Shown in pieces: positions 22,000-34,439 of a DNA stretch of 64,000 bases. Origin of the DNA: Elmis aenea (Eukaryota > Arthropoda > Insecta > Coleoptera > Elmidae). The DNA lies in the NCBI GenBank assembly GCA_947652605.1, contig OX393578.1:33113470-33177469 (forward strand), in the 5' to 3' direction. Under the pieces are notes generated by a model, which worked only from the letters and a program-made list of their open reading frames with translations, did no database searches and was not told where the DNA came from. Each line of letters begins with the position of its first letter. The stretch's first letter is position 1. Position numbers and translations under genes: made by a program.

Positions 22000-24900
22000 T
22001 ATCTTACGTACAATATTTTTTCTGCGTTCGCTTATGACACCAGAATCACTAATCATCACCATCCATAATAAAATAATAACTTAACAATCTACAGGAAAAA
22101 ATTCGGTTGTTGGTATAACGACGCTTGTTTGATAATGCAAATCAACAAAACAACTCATCACCACAGCAACCAGGTACTTTCTGGCCTAGGCCAGTAAAGA
22201 TATATTTTCCAGCCTAAAAAATGATCGAAAACAGCTGATTTCTGGACAAACGTAGAAAAAAGTTATTTTCTTTGCTCATCTTGGATAACATTACCCATAG
22301 CTCTCACGTACTCTATAGAAAAAATTTCATAACAGTTGCGTAACGAAACAAACGAATGAAGCTGACAATTTTAAAAACTGTAAAATTACTACTTGTTCGT
22401 GCGAAATATACCTCATGTTAATGTCACAGTCTCCATTCGCGACTAGTAATTACAACAAAAACTCTCGAGAAACATTGTTTGGATGTTTTTGAGTAAATTA
22501 TTACTGTCATTAAGTTACGTAAAGTGTATTTATAACATTGTCATCATTTATTACTATTACAAAATGTCACTTTGCAATCCATCATATGCAACAAATACAA
22601 CAGCGTCGTTATCTCATTACATGCATAGGAACACTTGCTTAAATAGTAGGCTAGCTTGGAACAAATATTTATTCGCGTAGTCGTGACCTTCCATGAAATC
22701 AGCAATACGTATTTCTTTTACATGCAAAATAGTCTGCAATTTATTTAAAATTAAAGTTGTTTATAAGCACATTAGCAGCTACTTTTTCCGATGTCCTATT
22801 TAACAACTTTCATTGACTTTTAAATAAAATGAAACAGATGTACACATGCCAATTGACCGTCAAATATTTTGGCCGCAAACGACTGGCCATCAAATAATTG
22901 GCTGGCTAATCCTTCGGCTGTTAAATATTAACTAACCTCTTACGTAAAACTTACCAAGTAATTTTAAACAATCAGCTATTATTCCTACAAGTTTTATATA
23001 CAGGTTGTTCTGTTGTTCACAGATTAATTATTATTGCTATTTCGCTAAATAAAATATATAAAGTGTTTCAGAGATATCTTGTTTGTTTTCGAAAATAACC
23101 CTTAACAAACTTTATACAGGATGTTTAATTTTTCGACGTGGCACTATTGATATATTTGTAATGATAATCTTAATTTCGCATTACAATTGTTTTAATGTCA
23201 CCGTTTAAAGAAGGCCAGGATAGAATAGCAAGGGTCGGAATAAAACAATGGAAGTCGATTATTCTTTTTCCACGGCAACATTGATTTTTATCTTAGATTT
23301 TGCAATTTCCTAGTTATTTTTATGAATATACATTTAACAAATAATATAATAATTGTAAAGAGACAAAATTAACTATGTATTTAAGTCATCACCTACTGAG
23401 ACTCGTTTAAAAAAGTAGTTTTATTAAATATCTCGCACGGTAATTTATAAATAAAAATTTGACTATTACCATTTTATAGCAAACAAAATCTGGCAACATT
23501 TTTTCGCATTTTTGTATATTAGCAACGATAGTCGAGATACTTAAGTTAAAAAAAATTGATTGATTTAGGTTTTTTGTTATATCATGCAAGCTACGGAATT
23601 TTTAAAAACAATATCTTGTTTAAAATATACTCCCAAATAGCAAACTTTTGTACCATTTAACCAACCTTGTATTTTCATTATTTACGGAGATAGCTATAGT
23701 GGCTACATCAAAAAATAAAACGCGCTTTATAGGTATCTACTATTAAATGGCAAAAAAGCTGCACTCTATTATATTAAAAATTTTATTGTTTATCAAAAAG
23801 GCGTAATCGACTTTTTTTTCCAAATGGCATTATTGTCAATATGCTACAAACAACGTACAAACTCACAATTACGCACATAATAGGTCTTCATGGCCTACTA
23901 ATATCTTATAAATTTAAACCCTTATAAACAAAAAACCTGTATCAACAGTATCACAATTTTATTTGAACAAATAATAATGGGTAATTAATTTTTCGGTTAA
24001 TCCAATAAAAACTTTACCAGTATCTGACAAAATTGTATACACTGTTTAAAACGGCTCCGATAAAACACATAAATACATGTCACTTAATAATTGTTGTAGT
24101 GAGACATTTAAACCAAATTTTCATGTATTAGGATGTAGTTGACCAATGTTGAAAAAATGTAAAAAATAAGAAAAATGTAAATGATAAGAGCTGCATATCT
24201 GTAAACGCAAGATGTATCTTTTTATTTTCTGCTTTGCGTTGAAAAAACATAAACATATACGCTTCAAAAATTTTGTAATACATTATTATTGTGCTATTTT
24301 TAAGTATGACCGTACGAATTATTATGAAAAAACATAATTTTTCAGTTAGTATTAGAATTGATAAAAAAATTGTACAAATATAACACTTTTATGGCCATTA
24401 TTTACGCCAGTTTAATATTATCTTGTTAAAACCATAATGCACTAATGTTACTGTTTTATCTAAGCTCATAAATCCATGTAGTCACAATTAACAGTTTGCG
24501 TTAGGTAATTATATTTTATACAAGCGTGCCACTGGATTTGCTTCTGCTACGTCTGTAGGCAAAACTTTTAAATTTTATCAAAATAATTAATGTATTTAAC
24601 AAAAACTACATAAAAAATTAAACGATTAAACGTTTAATTTAGTTTAAAAGATTATTGACACTTTATAATACAATATTTAGTTGATTAGAATGATTACCAT
24701 ACGAAATATATGCCAAAATGTACATCTGACTTATTTCGATTAATTATAGTACCTACGACTTGACATAAAAAATATGATTTGCCTAAAATTTTTATTTCCG
24801 TGAAACTTAAAGTGGTCCTAATCTAATTCATTGATTACCAGAGGGAAAAAATAAACGCTAAACGGAAATATCACATAAGAGCTTGTGGTATAATGGTTTT

Positions 24901-25008
24901 GGAAACCTAAAAAAGGTACCAATTGTTACTGTTGTTACAAATTTTGAGCGTGATATAGTTAACAATTTGATAACATTATGTATATAAACCATAGCATAGC
25001 CCCGGTAT
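22000..25008. other. Hnf4 intron with repeat fragments
   Basis: Mostly featureless. Seen: a small inverted pair around CTTTACTGGAC/GTCCAGTAAAG (21938-21990) and TTTCTGGCCTAGGCCAGTAAA (22177-22197); a short run of related AATTGRCYGTCAAATATT-like units (22848-22930); foldback-like termini TACAGGTTGTTCTG (22999) and TACAGGATGTTTAA (23114) without partners. Confidence 0.4.
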
Positions 25009-25010
25009 AC

Positions 25011-25287
25011 GCAAACTAGAGGGCGCCATTTGGGGGGTCAACAAATAATGCGGAGGGGTGCGACGACAACCATGATTTAATTTTAACAGAAAAATGTTTT
25101 TTTTATGTATTTCATAGATCTTTTTTGTTTACATACAATGTTATATTTCGTATCGGGTGATAAAAATGATTGATACCTGCCAACTTAAGAGCGAAAAAAA
25201 ATTATTTTGGTACCTTGCCAGCCATCTGAGGGTGGCAAATTTACATGCTGAAAAATTGGGGCGAAGCATAAAAAGTTTGCGCACCCC
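25011..25287. mobile_element. possible hAT-type MITE
   Basis: The left part reads CCCCGGTATACGCAAACT and the right part, inverted, AGTTTGCGCACCCCTGG, which resembles the hAT terminus CAGGGGTGCGCAAACT. The left end is degraded and no clear 8-bp duplication was found. A foldback terminus (TACAGGGTGTGCCACC) begins at 25298, right beside it. Confidence 0.4.
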
Positions 25288-25408
25288 TGGAGTCTATACA
25301 GGGTGTGCCACCATTGTGTTTTTGTAAACGGCAACGTTGCTGAAATGAAAAAAAATGTTTCTAGTTTTTTTAATTCAACATCTCCGTTGCAGTTGTCGCT
25401 AGTGTAAA

Positions 25409-25611
25409 ATGGCGACATTCAGTTGTTTTATTTGTTTGGATTTTGAGGTATGTGAAAAAGGAGAATTTTTTAATGTAAATTATTTGTTGCAAAACATTTT
25501 TTTTTCTTTTTCGAAAATATTATATAACTTTGTTTATTTTGACAGTTTTTCACACCTCTTTGTCGAATTCTGTATAAGAAGTTTCCGAACAGTGTTTCCG
25601 TAGCTTTTTAA
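25409..25611 (+). other. weak two-exon-like coding candidate
   Basis: An ATG at 25409 opens MATFSCFICLDFE and meets a good donor GAG|GTATGTG at 25448. An acceptor GACAG at 25541-25545 would continue the frame for 21 codons to a stop at 25609. The first exon has a Cys-x2-Cys. The product would be only 34 residues, so this is either the start of a decayed gene or chance. No family recognised. Confidence 0.15.
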
Positions 25612-26048
25612 GTTACAAAATATAAGCTATTCAGAGATTCTTGGTATGTCGTACTGTAAAATTTGCGATTGTATTACAGAAGGCGGTCGTCAATTGCAGA
25701 CGATCAAAAATGTTTATGGAAGTTATCGCACTCCCAGTAAATAACGGCGCATTTTATTTAAGCTATACAAAATTAAGGAGATTAAGAAACAGTGTCATTT
25801 CTATATTGCGTTTTCTTTTACATTTTTGTAGTGAAATTAAATACAGGGTGGCGCGAGGGAACGGGAGATTTTATAAACTCAGTAATATTGTATTAAATAA
25901 TTTTTATCTTTTAACAAACATGGTTATCGGAAGACTAAAACTACGAATGACTGTACGTAAAAATAATTTGCCAAACATAACATGTTTATGTGCAAGCATT
26001 CCTGTATATTCAATTCCTGCCCTAAATTCATTGTTGTTGAAAGCAGAT

Positions 26049-27018
26049 AGTCGAACCGAAATTTATTTCGTTCCGGTTTAGGGTGACTTTCCGTGAAAAT
26101 GTTTGTCGTTCCGGTTCCGGTTTAAGTTTGGCTGAAAATTCCGGTTCAGTTTCGCTTCCGACTCGAATTAAAGTTAAAATTAAGTCTGAATATTAATTCT
26201 ATTTCTTTTTATTTTTCGTTTTCAGTTTTAGAATTGTAAAAAATATCAGAACTTAATAAGATTAAATAAGTTTGTTGACAAAAACGAAAACTAATTATTA
26301 AAAAACATATTTTATTTATATGATTACTTTAAGTAAGCAATTATAATTAAATGTTATAATGAAAAATGGGTAAATTTAAAAAAAAAAGTAATAAAAATTC
26401 ACCCAATTTGTACCCTTCGTTTTTCGATTCTCCACTCAAATGCGACGTCGCGTCGTAAAGAATTTTGAGCTTGATGACTTTTTGGCGAAAAGAACGAAAT
26501 AAATTGTTGCTGAAAAGCTTAGACGCTGAGTTAATGGTGAAAACAAATTATTAAATGTCCTGCAAGGAGTTTCAAAACATTTTGAAAACCAAAAATGTGC
26601 ACGCAAAAAATATATTAAAAAATGCAGCAAAGAACGAAAAAACACACAGGGTGGTCCAAATTCGATAGAATTACACGGGTATCCGTGTTAAATTACCAAA
26701 AATCTGCAGTTTTTTAGGGCAAACCCAGAGCAGTGTTCAAAAATATTCTTTCATTTCTGGTTTTTAAGTTATTAGCGAAAAACTATTTTTTGTTATATTT
26801 ATAAAGTGTTATATCTCCGTTATTTCTGTAAATATCAAAAACGTTTATGAAAATTATTTTTATTTTTAGATATGTTTATGTAAAATTTAAGCTTTCTGTA
26901 ACCGAAATTAACCGTAATTATGTTTTTTCGATCCAACCGAAATTAACCGTTAATAAAATTTTGTTCCGGTTCCGGTTCCGGTTTCGGTTTTTGGTTCGGT
27001 TCCGGTTCCGGTTCGACT
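26049..27018. mobile_element. element with TTCCGG-rich ends (970 bp)
   Basis: The 10-bp inverted ends are AGTCGAACCG and CGGTTCGACT. Both subterminal parts are arrays of TTCCGG/CCGGTT words. It resembles the AACCGG-rich hAT MITE at 8378 in design, but no target duplication was found. A solo family B foldback arm (26645-26893) lies inside. Confidence 0.6.
26645..26893. mobile_element. foldback family B, solo left arm
   Basis: It begins CAGGGTGGTCCAAATTCGAT and runs through the same arm sequence as the 33736 copy, including GTTATATCTCCGTTATT, to about 26893. The second arm is missing. Confidence 0.7.
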
Positions 27019-27029
27019 CTCTCTGTAAG

Positions 27030-27760
27030 GAAGGACGAAGAGAAAATATTCAAATTTTTATAAATCTCCATCACACAATAAAACAGCAGGTGAACTCGCT
27101 GGCCACACAATATCACCAATTCTGAAAATGATGCTGTTTCTGACTAAATCAATGGGTTCTAATTCTTGCGCTACTTGAATCTCGTATGAATTCGAATTAT
27201 TCCTTAATATTTTACCCTAAGTACTGCGTGATAATCCTAATGACACAGAATGTCGCCGTGCTTTAGACTCCTATATGATTGCAACTTTGACTGCTTCGAC
27301 AGTCTCTGGCGTTCGAATAATATTTCTTAGTCCTAGACTAGATGCTGTTTGCTTAGTGCCGAACCTGTTTTTTCAAAATAATCAACCCATGTCTTTACAC
27401 GGTGAGCTGACGCAACCAGATCATGATAATGAAGTTATAAGTGAGAAATGTTGGTCTTACAGCTTCCACACAATCATTGTTTTTCTAAAATAATTTTACT
27501 GTAAATATGCACTAAGCACCCGACCACCGATACAAAACATATCAATTAAATGGCATAGTTTGGGCTTAAATTTGGCGTCATTATAAAGTTGTCCTTTGAC
27601 TATGAACAAATCATAATCTCCTGTTGCCGCGCGCCACCTTATAATTATAACATATTTATTAGGATATATCTATAAGCTTAGACTATATTTTTGAAAATGA
27701 AATGAAAAAATAGTCTCCGAGAAATATATTACTTTCTTCGTAGCGATCAACTATTTAAGC
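27030..27760. other. Hnf4 intron adjoining the first-finger exon, no feature
   Basis: No repeat or coding sequence recognised. The 72-codon open frame at 27275-27493 (+) carries no family motif. Confidence 0.35.
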
Positions 27761-27772
27761 TTTTAACCATAC

Positions 27773-27977
27773 CTGCAAGTGTATAGATGATTTTTCCGGA
27801 CAGACCTCCTAAAGAACCCTTTACAGCCATCACATGAAGCAGCACCATAATGTTTACCAGTCGCTCTATCTCCGCAGATGGCACAATGTTGACTCATAGC
27901 AGCTGCACTGGGCGTCCCTGAACTGTTCAGGGATGCTGCCAGCGAGGTGTTGCTGGCCATAGTCATCTCCGAATCTA
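27773..27977 (-). CDS. Hnf4: HNF4 exon: N-terminus and first zinc finger
   Basis: This exon encodes the short A/B region and the first zinc finger of the HNF4 DNA-binding domain. The acceptor (TTGTTTCAG) ends at 27978 and the donor GTATGG begins at 27772. Counting from the ATG at 27966, zinc ligands are C28, C31, C45 and C48 with the nuclear-receptor spacing C-x2-C-x13-C-x2-C. The P-box reads CDGCKGFF, as in HNF4/RXR-type receptors. The exon ends after two bases of an Arg codon; the next exon supplies the third. The eleven bases before the ATG are open in frame (reading D-S-E), so the ATG at 27966 may be internal to a longer N-terminus. An Ala/Ser-rich stretch at residues 9-24 precedes the finger. 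The identity is firm; the true start is uncertain. Confidence 0.93.
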
Positions 27978-28193
27978 CTGAAACAATAAAAAGATGATTA
28001 AGAATTAAATCAGAAATAACTAGTTAACGTTTACACTCACGAATTATAAAAAGTTTTACTAAATATGATAAAGAGAATTTGCTTGAGTTGACAGTGAACT
28101 TTGTACTTAAAATTTTTACCAAAAGAAATATTTCATTTAATATAGAAGTGTAAATTGTAAAATCAAAAAATATGTATTTCCTAGGCACTGCTA

Positions 28194-29487
28194 TACCGGG
28201 TGTAAATGAAGTGTGGTACACCCCCTTTTTTTTCTTTAGTTTTGATTTTAGATAAATGAAATTTTAGACTTATGATATGTGCAAAAAACCTGGCTTTTTG
28301 AGCCCTTGCACACATTTGTTTCACTTCCGGTTTCACCGGAAATGACCCCAACTTTGTTATTTTAAATGGAACACCCTGTATATTTTTACATTTTTGGAAA
28401 GAGGAAGCGATTTTGGATACAACTGCACTATTTTGGTTAATTTTTATAACCTCAAAATTTTTTTGAAACAAAATTTAGTTTTTTATTAAGGGTGCCGTGA
28501 CCTGCATAAATTGATTTTTTTTATGTCAACAATTGTCCAAAAAACGTTTTTGTAAATTTTAAATGACATTTAGGTTACTTTAATCGGCTTTGAAGGTTGC
28601 GAAATCGGATTTTTGACAAAAAGTCAATTTTTTTAAATGGAACCATGCTGGTACTAGCGGTTATTTAAATCAAGTATCTTCTAACGAATCCATCGATACC
28701 AATAACTTGTATTTTAATTAAGAATCTGCTTCAAAAACTTCAAATTATTGTGAAGATTTATTAATATCCTGTTAATCGCAGTACACTGCATAATTACAAC
28801 AAAACAATTAATCGTTGTTTTATGTTTAACTACTACCTATAGTCATTTAATTAAAAAGTCTAAAAATTTTGGTAATCATTTTTACATAATTAGATTACTG
28901 CGATTAAAAGGATATCCTAATAAATCTTCACAATAATTTGAAATTTTTGAAATAGACCCTTAATAAAAATACAAGTTATTGGTATCGATGGATTCGTTAG
29001 AAGATGCTTAATTTAAATAACCGCTAGTACCAGCATGGTTCCATTAAAAAAAAAATGGCTTTTTGTCAAAAAACCGATTCCGCAACCTTCAAAGCCGATT
29101 AAAGTAACCTAAATATCATTTAAAATTTACAAAATCGTTTTTTGGACAATTGTTGACATAATAAAAATCAATTTATGCAGGTCACGGCACCCTTAATAAA
29201 AAATTAAATTTTGTTTCAAAAAAATTTTGAGGTTATAAAAATTAACCAAAATAGTGCAGTTGCATCCAAAATCGCTTCCTCTTTCCAAAAATGTAAAAAT
29301 ATACAGGGGGTTCCATTTAAAATAACAAAGTTGGGGTCATTTCCGGCGAAACCGTAAGTGAAACAAATGTGTGCAACGGCTCAAAAAGCCCGGTTTTTTG
29401 CACATATCATATGTCTAAAATTTCATTTATCTAAAATCAAAACTAAAGCAAAAAAGGGGGTGTACCACACTTCATTTACTCCCGGTA
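28194..29487. mobile_element. long foldback element, TACCGGGTG ends (1294 bp)
   Basis: The left end is TACCGGGTGTAAATGAAGTG and the right end mirrors it, with TA duplicated at 28192-28193 and 29488-29489. The arms are about 0.6 kb and pair closely (for example ACCTGCATAAATTGATTTTT at 28500 and its mirror near 29165). Internal ACACCCTGTATATT and ATACAGGGGGTTCC sites (28371, 29302) again look like nested or fused ends. Non-coding. It starts about 220 bp from the first-finger exon. Confidence 0.9.
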
Positions 29488-29489
29488 TA

Positions 29490-31065
29490 GTTTTTATACA
29501 ATAATTATGTAAATTTTAGCACCATTTCAAACGTTTCCAAAATTGTAGATGAAATTTTAGATGAAATGAGCTATTACATCCAATACCACGTTATACGATA
29601 CATTCATTTTAAGAAGTGAATTTTAGTTTTTCAATTTTAATATTCTTAATCTATACAATAAACACAGATCTAACAAAACCTAAATTATGTAGTCTTATTA
29701 TACTCATAAATGATCGAATCATCGAAAATATTTTAAAATGTGCAATCATTTGCTTGGCTTTTTTACAATTTACAATATGTACTAATTGGTATTTTAAAGA
29801 TAACATTGGAAGTAAAATAATTTAGGCAAACACTTCAAAGTTTTATGTTTTACTAAATATGATAGTTTCATTATTAATGTATTCTAAAATGAAAAAACTC
29901 ACATTTTATTTCTAATTTCAAAATTAAAGTAAATAAATATTAAAAGAAGAAATTTAAAAATAATTTTTTTTATAGATTAAAAAAATTTGAACAATAATTC
30001 TCTAAATTTTAACCGCTGTAGCCATTTATTTTTAATTTTTAGCGTTTGTTCGGGTTTTTTTCATTCCTAAGTATAAAAAAGACTCTCGGATATAAAATTC
30101 AAAGTTAGCAGTTTAATGTCCGCATACAAAAATGAAATTGATTACCTGACTGCAAAAACAAAACTTTCGATCACTCAACAGCAGCAATTATAAAATGGCA
30201 ATTAACATATAGGCAATTACGAGTGTTTTGTAGCAAACAGCGTCATTCGGCATTATAATAGTTTAAAATTATTCACACGTCAATGTATGACGAAGTATTG
30301 AAAACAATAAGAAACAAAAGCGACAAATTATTTAATGTTGACCATTTTCTTGTAATCATTTAGTGCCATAACAGACGCAATGTACTTGAAGCACGTGTAA
30401 AAGTTCGTAAAACATCTGCAACTAAACAAAAGAAATTCTTACAAATTGAACTTACACACGTAAATTTCTGCTAAATAAATTACAAGGTTATGATAACTGC
30501 TAATTGTAAAAAGCAAACAGTTTTATTGCACACATAAGTAAAACAATAATGAGATTCCCTCATACTGCAGTTGTACTTTAGCCGGCGTTACCCATTAAAT
30601 TACATAAGAAATATATTATTTATAGGAATATTTAATTTCCATATCCATTTTGATAAAAACCATTACAAAATACAAATAAAAAAATATTTTTGCCGATTAA
30701 AATAGTTGATCCATTTTTTAAAGTAATAAATTTATATCGAAGAAGTGTCCACTGTCCACATTATTGACAAATCTAAAGCTCTAAAATACATACTTATATA
30801 AAAGGTTGTAGACATTACATTTTTACTTTATATTTTGGTTTTGCACAGTTTTTTTGTGCATTTAAAAACCGTCTTTAATGTCGTTTTATTATATACAAAA
30901 AAGTTGTTTACGTTCATTGATTGAGTAGTACAAGATCCTTCGAGTGTTGCTATTATTACTTATTCCCTACGACACGAAAGGCCAAATTGACTATACTATG
31001 CTTTTATGTAAAATTGAATTTTTGTTACACAAAGATAACGAATCGAAAATACACAAAAATATGGA
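29490..31065. other. presumed Hnf4 intron 1, no feature seen
   Basis: AT-rich, no repeats or coding sequence recognised. This is intron only if the first exon is to the right of it. Confidence 0.35.
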
Positions 31066-31609
31066 CCGCTTATTATAAAAGTGGTGTAACGGGTGGTCCA
31101 AATTGTATGAGATTACATGGGTATCTCGCTTAAGATTCAAGATAGAGAAATGGTTAAATTACCAAAAAGATGCAGTTTTTTGAGACAAACTCAGAACCGT
31201 TTTCAAAAATACCTATTCTAACATATCCGGTTTTTGAGTTACTGGTAAAAAAAAGTGTTTGTTATATTTATAAAGCGTTACATCTCTGTTATTGTTGTAA
31301 ATATCGAAAAACTTTATGACGATTATTTTTAGATATTTTTATGTAAAATTCGATTTATGAAAAAATGCGAAGGTTTTTTTGATTTATTGTTTAGATAAAC
31401 ATTTGAAGCATTAGCTTACCCAATGTTCAATTAGACTACGGAAAATTGACTTAAATCGTTTTCATTATAATCGATTATATTGAAACATTTTCAATTAGTC
31501 AAAGCATGCGCATATTTTTGTACAGAAATAAAAAGTTCAAATATGTATATTGTCTGTCTTACCAATTTTTTTGTTTTAAATGGACTAACACCACTTTTAT
31601 AATAAACGC
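31066..31609. mobile_element. foldback-like block with family B arm
   Basis: An inverted pair TTATTATAAAAGTGGTGT (31070-31087) and ACACCACTTTTATAATAA (31588-31605) encloses a family B left arm that begins GGGTGGTCCAAATTGTATG at 31091. The terminal TACA of family B is missing. The right half of the enclosed block is unrelated to family B. Confidence 0.55.
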
Positions 31610-32639
31610 TTTATATGACAAAACTTGAGTATTGAATTTTAAACACCTTTAAACCTTTTCTTCTTCGACAACTCAGCCCACAAAAATAAAGGTTAGATTT
31701 GTTGTGGTACATTTTTATGTGCATGATAGCCATTTTAATCTCAACTTAAATAGGTATTATAAAAGTTTGTTTATATTTGCATTACAAGAAAAATATTCAG
31801 TTCGGATCATCAAGGGTTAAGTAATGTACGATTTATTGTTTTTTACTTAATATTTTAATTCTAAATTAAGGTTTATTTAAAAAAATGGCGTTTCGGTTTT
31901 TTTTTTTTTTTTTGGTACGGTTCCAGTTTTGTCTGTGAACCCAATAAAATAAAAATAGAAACAAGGAAAGTTCAGACATGTGGATAAATTTATTTCGCAT
32001 ACATTCTAAAATTGCTAATGCACAAGTAATACAATAACCTGCTACGGTAGAATTAATTCTATACAATAATATTGCCATCACAGCAGTAATTGTATATCAT
32101 AGGTAGAATTTTACACGATTAAATATTATATTTAACAATAATATTAAATATGAAACTGTAATTATACAAACATATTCATTTATCACTCTTCAAATAAATA
32201 TCTTGAGGAATCGGTACGTTATTCTTCACTCGATATAATTTCAATACCTGACATAGGACACGCTTTTCTAAACAATAATCTAAACAAATGAACATGATCC
32301 CATAAAATGGGTCATTGTACATTGCAAATTTACAACAGAAAATGCTATGGCAACATGTTTTAGTCAAATAATTCGATAGATTAAGTCAAATCAATTAAAA
32401 ATGTCAATAATTCGAAAACTTTTTGTAATTCGAAATTAACTTTTAACCCCATTCTTGAATTTTTGTCGTTATAATGTAACATAAAACATACACAATAAAT
32501 GACTACATACATACATGATATTCACCAAAATTTTTAAGAGCAATAATGAATGTTATAACTTTTAACTTCGTTCGTGATTCGCAAATCCAAAACACAGTGT
32601 TTCATTCATAAATGTATTAACTCCTATATTGTCAATACA

Positions 32640-33310
32640 CGGTGAAACCTCTACGAGGGGCGCACTCGAATTGCGGCGATTTTAATGACTTGTACTTAAG
32701 TACCACTCGAACTACGGCAAGTAATTAAGCATGAGAGTTAAGCCGATACACGAACTGCGGACATTGCTTAATTATACCTTTCCTGGAATTTCGTATTCAG
32801 GTAAGCGGTCAGAAATGGTTGGAGTATTCCTAAATATTCACTACTTAAATTAAATGAAATTAAAAAATATAAATAGAATATTTGATTTGTCAATAATATG
32901 TACATACATATTAATTAATTAATAGGAGTATAAAATTTCTACAGTCTGAAAATATAAGAACAACATTTAACAAAATCTACTCGATAAATCAAATTGTCTT
33001 TGTATTGTTCAATTTTTTTTTCCAAATAAATATGGCGATTCCGAATATTTCTTCGTGGAGTTTGATTGACGCAATGAACACTGTTAATCTTAATATATGA
33101 ATCTGTCTGAATGTTTATTAAGTATGCATAAAAACGTGAATATTGGGATGTGGATTAATTCTTGGAACATTAAATTAGGGTTTACCCATATGATCAAGGG
33201 TTAGAAAATATTTGTAGGCAGTTCGAGGGTAGGATTAACGCATGGTCATAAAAGTTGGTAATGATGGGATTAGAATCGCCGCAGTTCCTGTGCACCGTCT
33301 ACGAGTATAT
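32640..33310. repeat. possible decayed DNA element
   Basis: The sequence begins CACGGTGAAACCTCTACGAG and contains CGAATTGCGGCGATTTTAA; near 33280 the mirror AATCGCCGCAGTTC is followed by GTGCACCGTCTACGAG. The mirrored GAATTGCGGCGATT / AATCGCCGCAGTTC pair supports an inverted-repeat element with pogo-like termini. Bounds are approximate. Confidence 0.4.
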
Positions 33311-33735
33311 TCGTCATTAATCCGTTTCTGAGGAACGGCTGAATACCTACTGAATCGGATGAATATAGAATAAATTTTTTTTCTTCAGATGAATTAATTT
33401 AAATTGGAATAATCCGTTCCTAACCCCAAATCTGATATATGAATTAATTAAAATTTAAAAAAAAATAACTTTACTGAGAAACGATGATGGCAGAAGCTGT
33501 AGAGGAAGGAGGGAATTATTATTTAGAATAGAAACAATGTTTAAAACATCAGGTAACTCCAATTCTGGCGATCGATGTCTATTTTGTCCCTTTTCCGACG
33601 ATTCACTAGTACTACATTTAGCAAAGAACTCGTTCAATGTTGTCTGTTTCTGTTTGTTTTTCAAATTTCGTAACGAATTTTGGATATTTTGTCGAAAAAA
33701 AAGTGAAGAATATATAGGCTGACAAATAGAGGTTG

Positions 33736-34371
33736 TACAGGGTGGTCCAAATTCTATGGAATTACATGGGTATCTCGCTTAATAGTCAAGATAGAGAAAC
33801 GGTTAAATTACCAAAAATGTGCAGTTTTTTGGGACAAACTCAGAACAGTTCCCAAATATATTCTATCATTTCCGGATTTTCTTGTTTTTTTTTTTTTCAC
33901 AGCCTACTTTTGTTTCTCATCTTTAAAAAACTTAAAAAAACTTTGTAACTTGTGTATTATTGAAAATAAATAAATCAATGTTATATATTTGGAATGGGGA
34001 AAAAAGGAATTTAAATAGGTCATAGCCAACTATAGCTTCCATTTAAAAAAAGGTAAGTTTGTGTCATAACTTTTTAACAGAGAGCGTAAACAACTTTTTT
34101 TGGTACTATCAAAATCTACATAAACATGTCTAAAAATAGTCTTCATAAACTTTTTCGATATTTACAACAATAAGAGAGATATGACACATTATAAATATAA
34201 CAAAAAAACAGTTTCTCTAATAATTCAAAAACCGGAAATGATAGAATATATTTGAGAACTGTTCTGTGTTTGTTCCAAAAAACTGCACATTTTTGGTAAT
34301 TTAACCGTTTGTCTATCCTGACTATTAAGCGAGATGCCCATGTAATCCCATCGAATTTGGACCACCCTGTA
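33736..34371. mobile_element. foldback family B, full copy (636 bp)
   Basis: The left end is TACAGGGTGGTCCAAATTCT and the right end GAATTTGGACCACCCTGTA. Arms pair through AAACGGTTAAATTACC, GTGCAGTTTTTTGGGACA and CAAATATATTCTATCATTTC. The centre holds AGGTCATAGCCAACTATAGC. The open frame 33733-33948 is arm sequence and recurs in other copies; it is not a gene. Confidence 0.9.
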
Positions 34372-34439
34372 TTTGTAATTTCACGTAGATAAATATCCTC
34401 TCTCTTTAACGTACTGATTGGACCATAGATAAATAATAC

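Noticed and set aside
25641..26081. 146-codon open frame
   Set aside because: It crosses a foldback terminus (TACAGGGTGGCGCGAGGG at 25843) and runs into the inverted end of the element at 26049, so it is repeat sequence open by chance.
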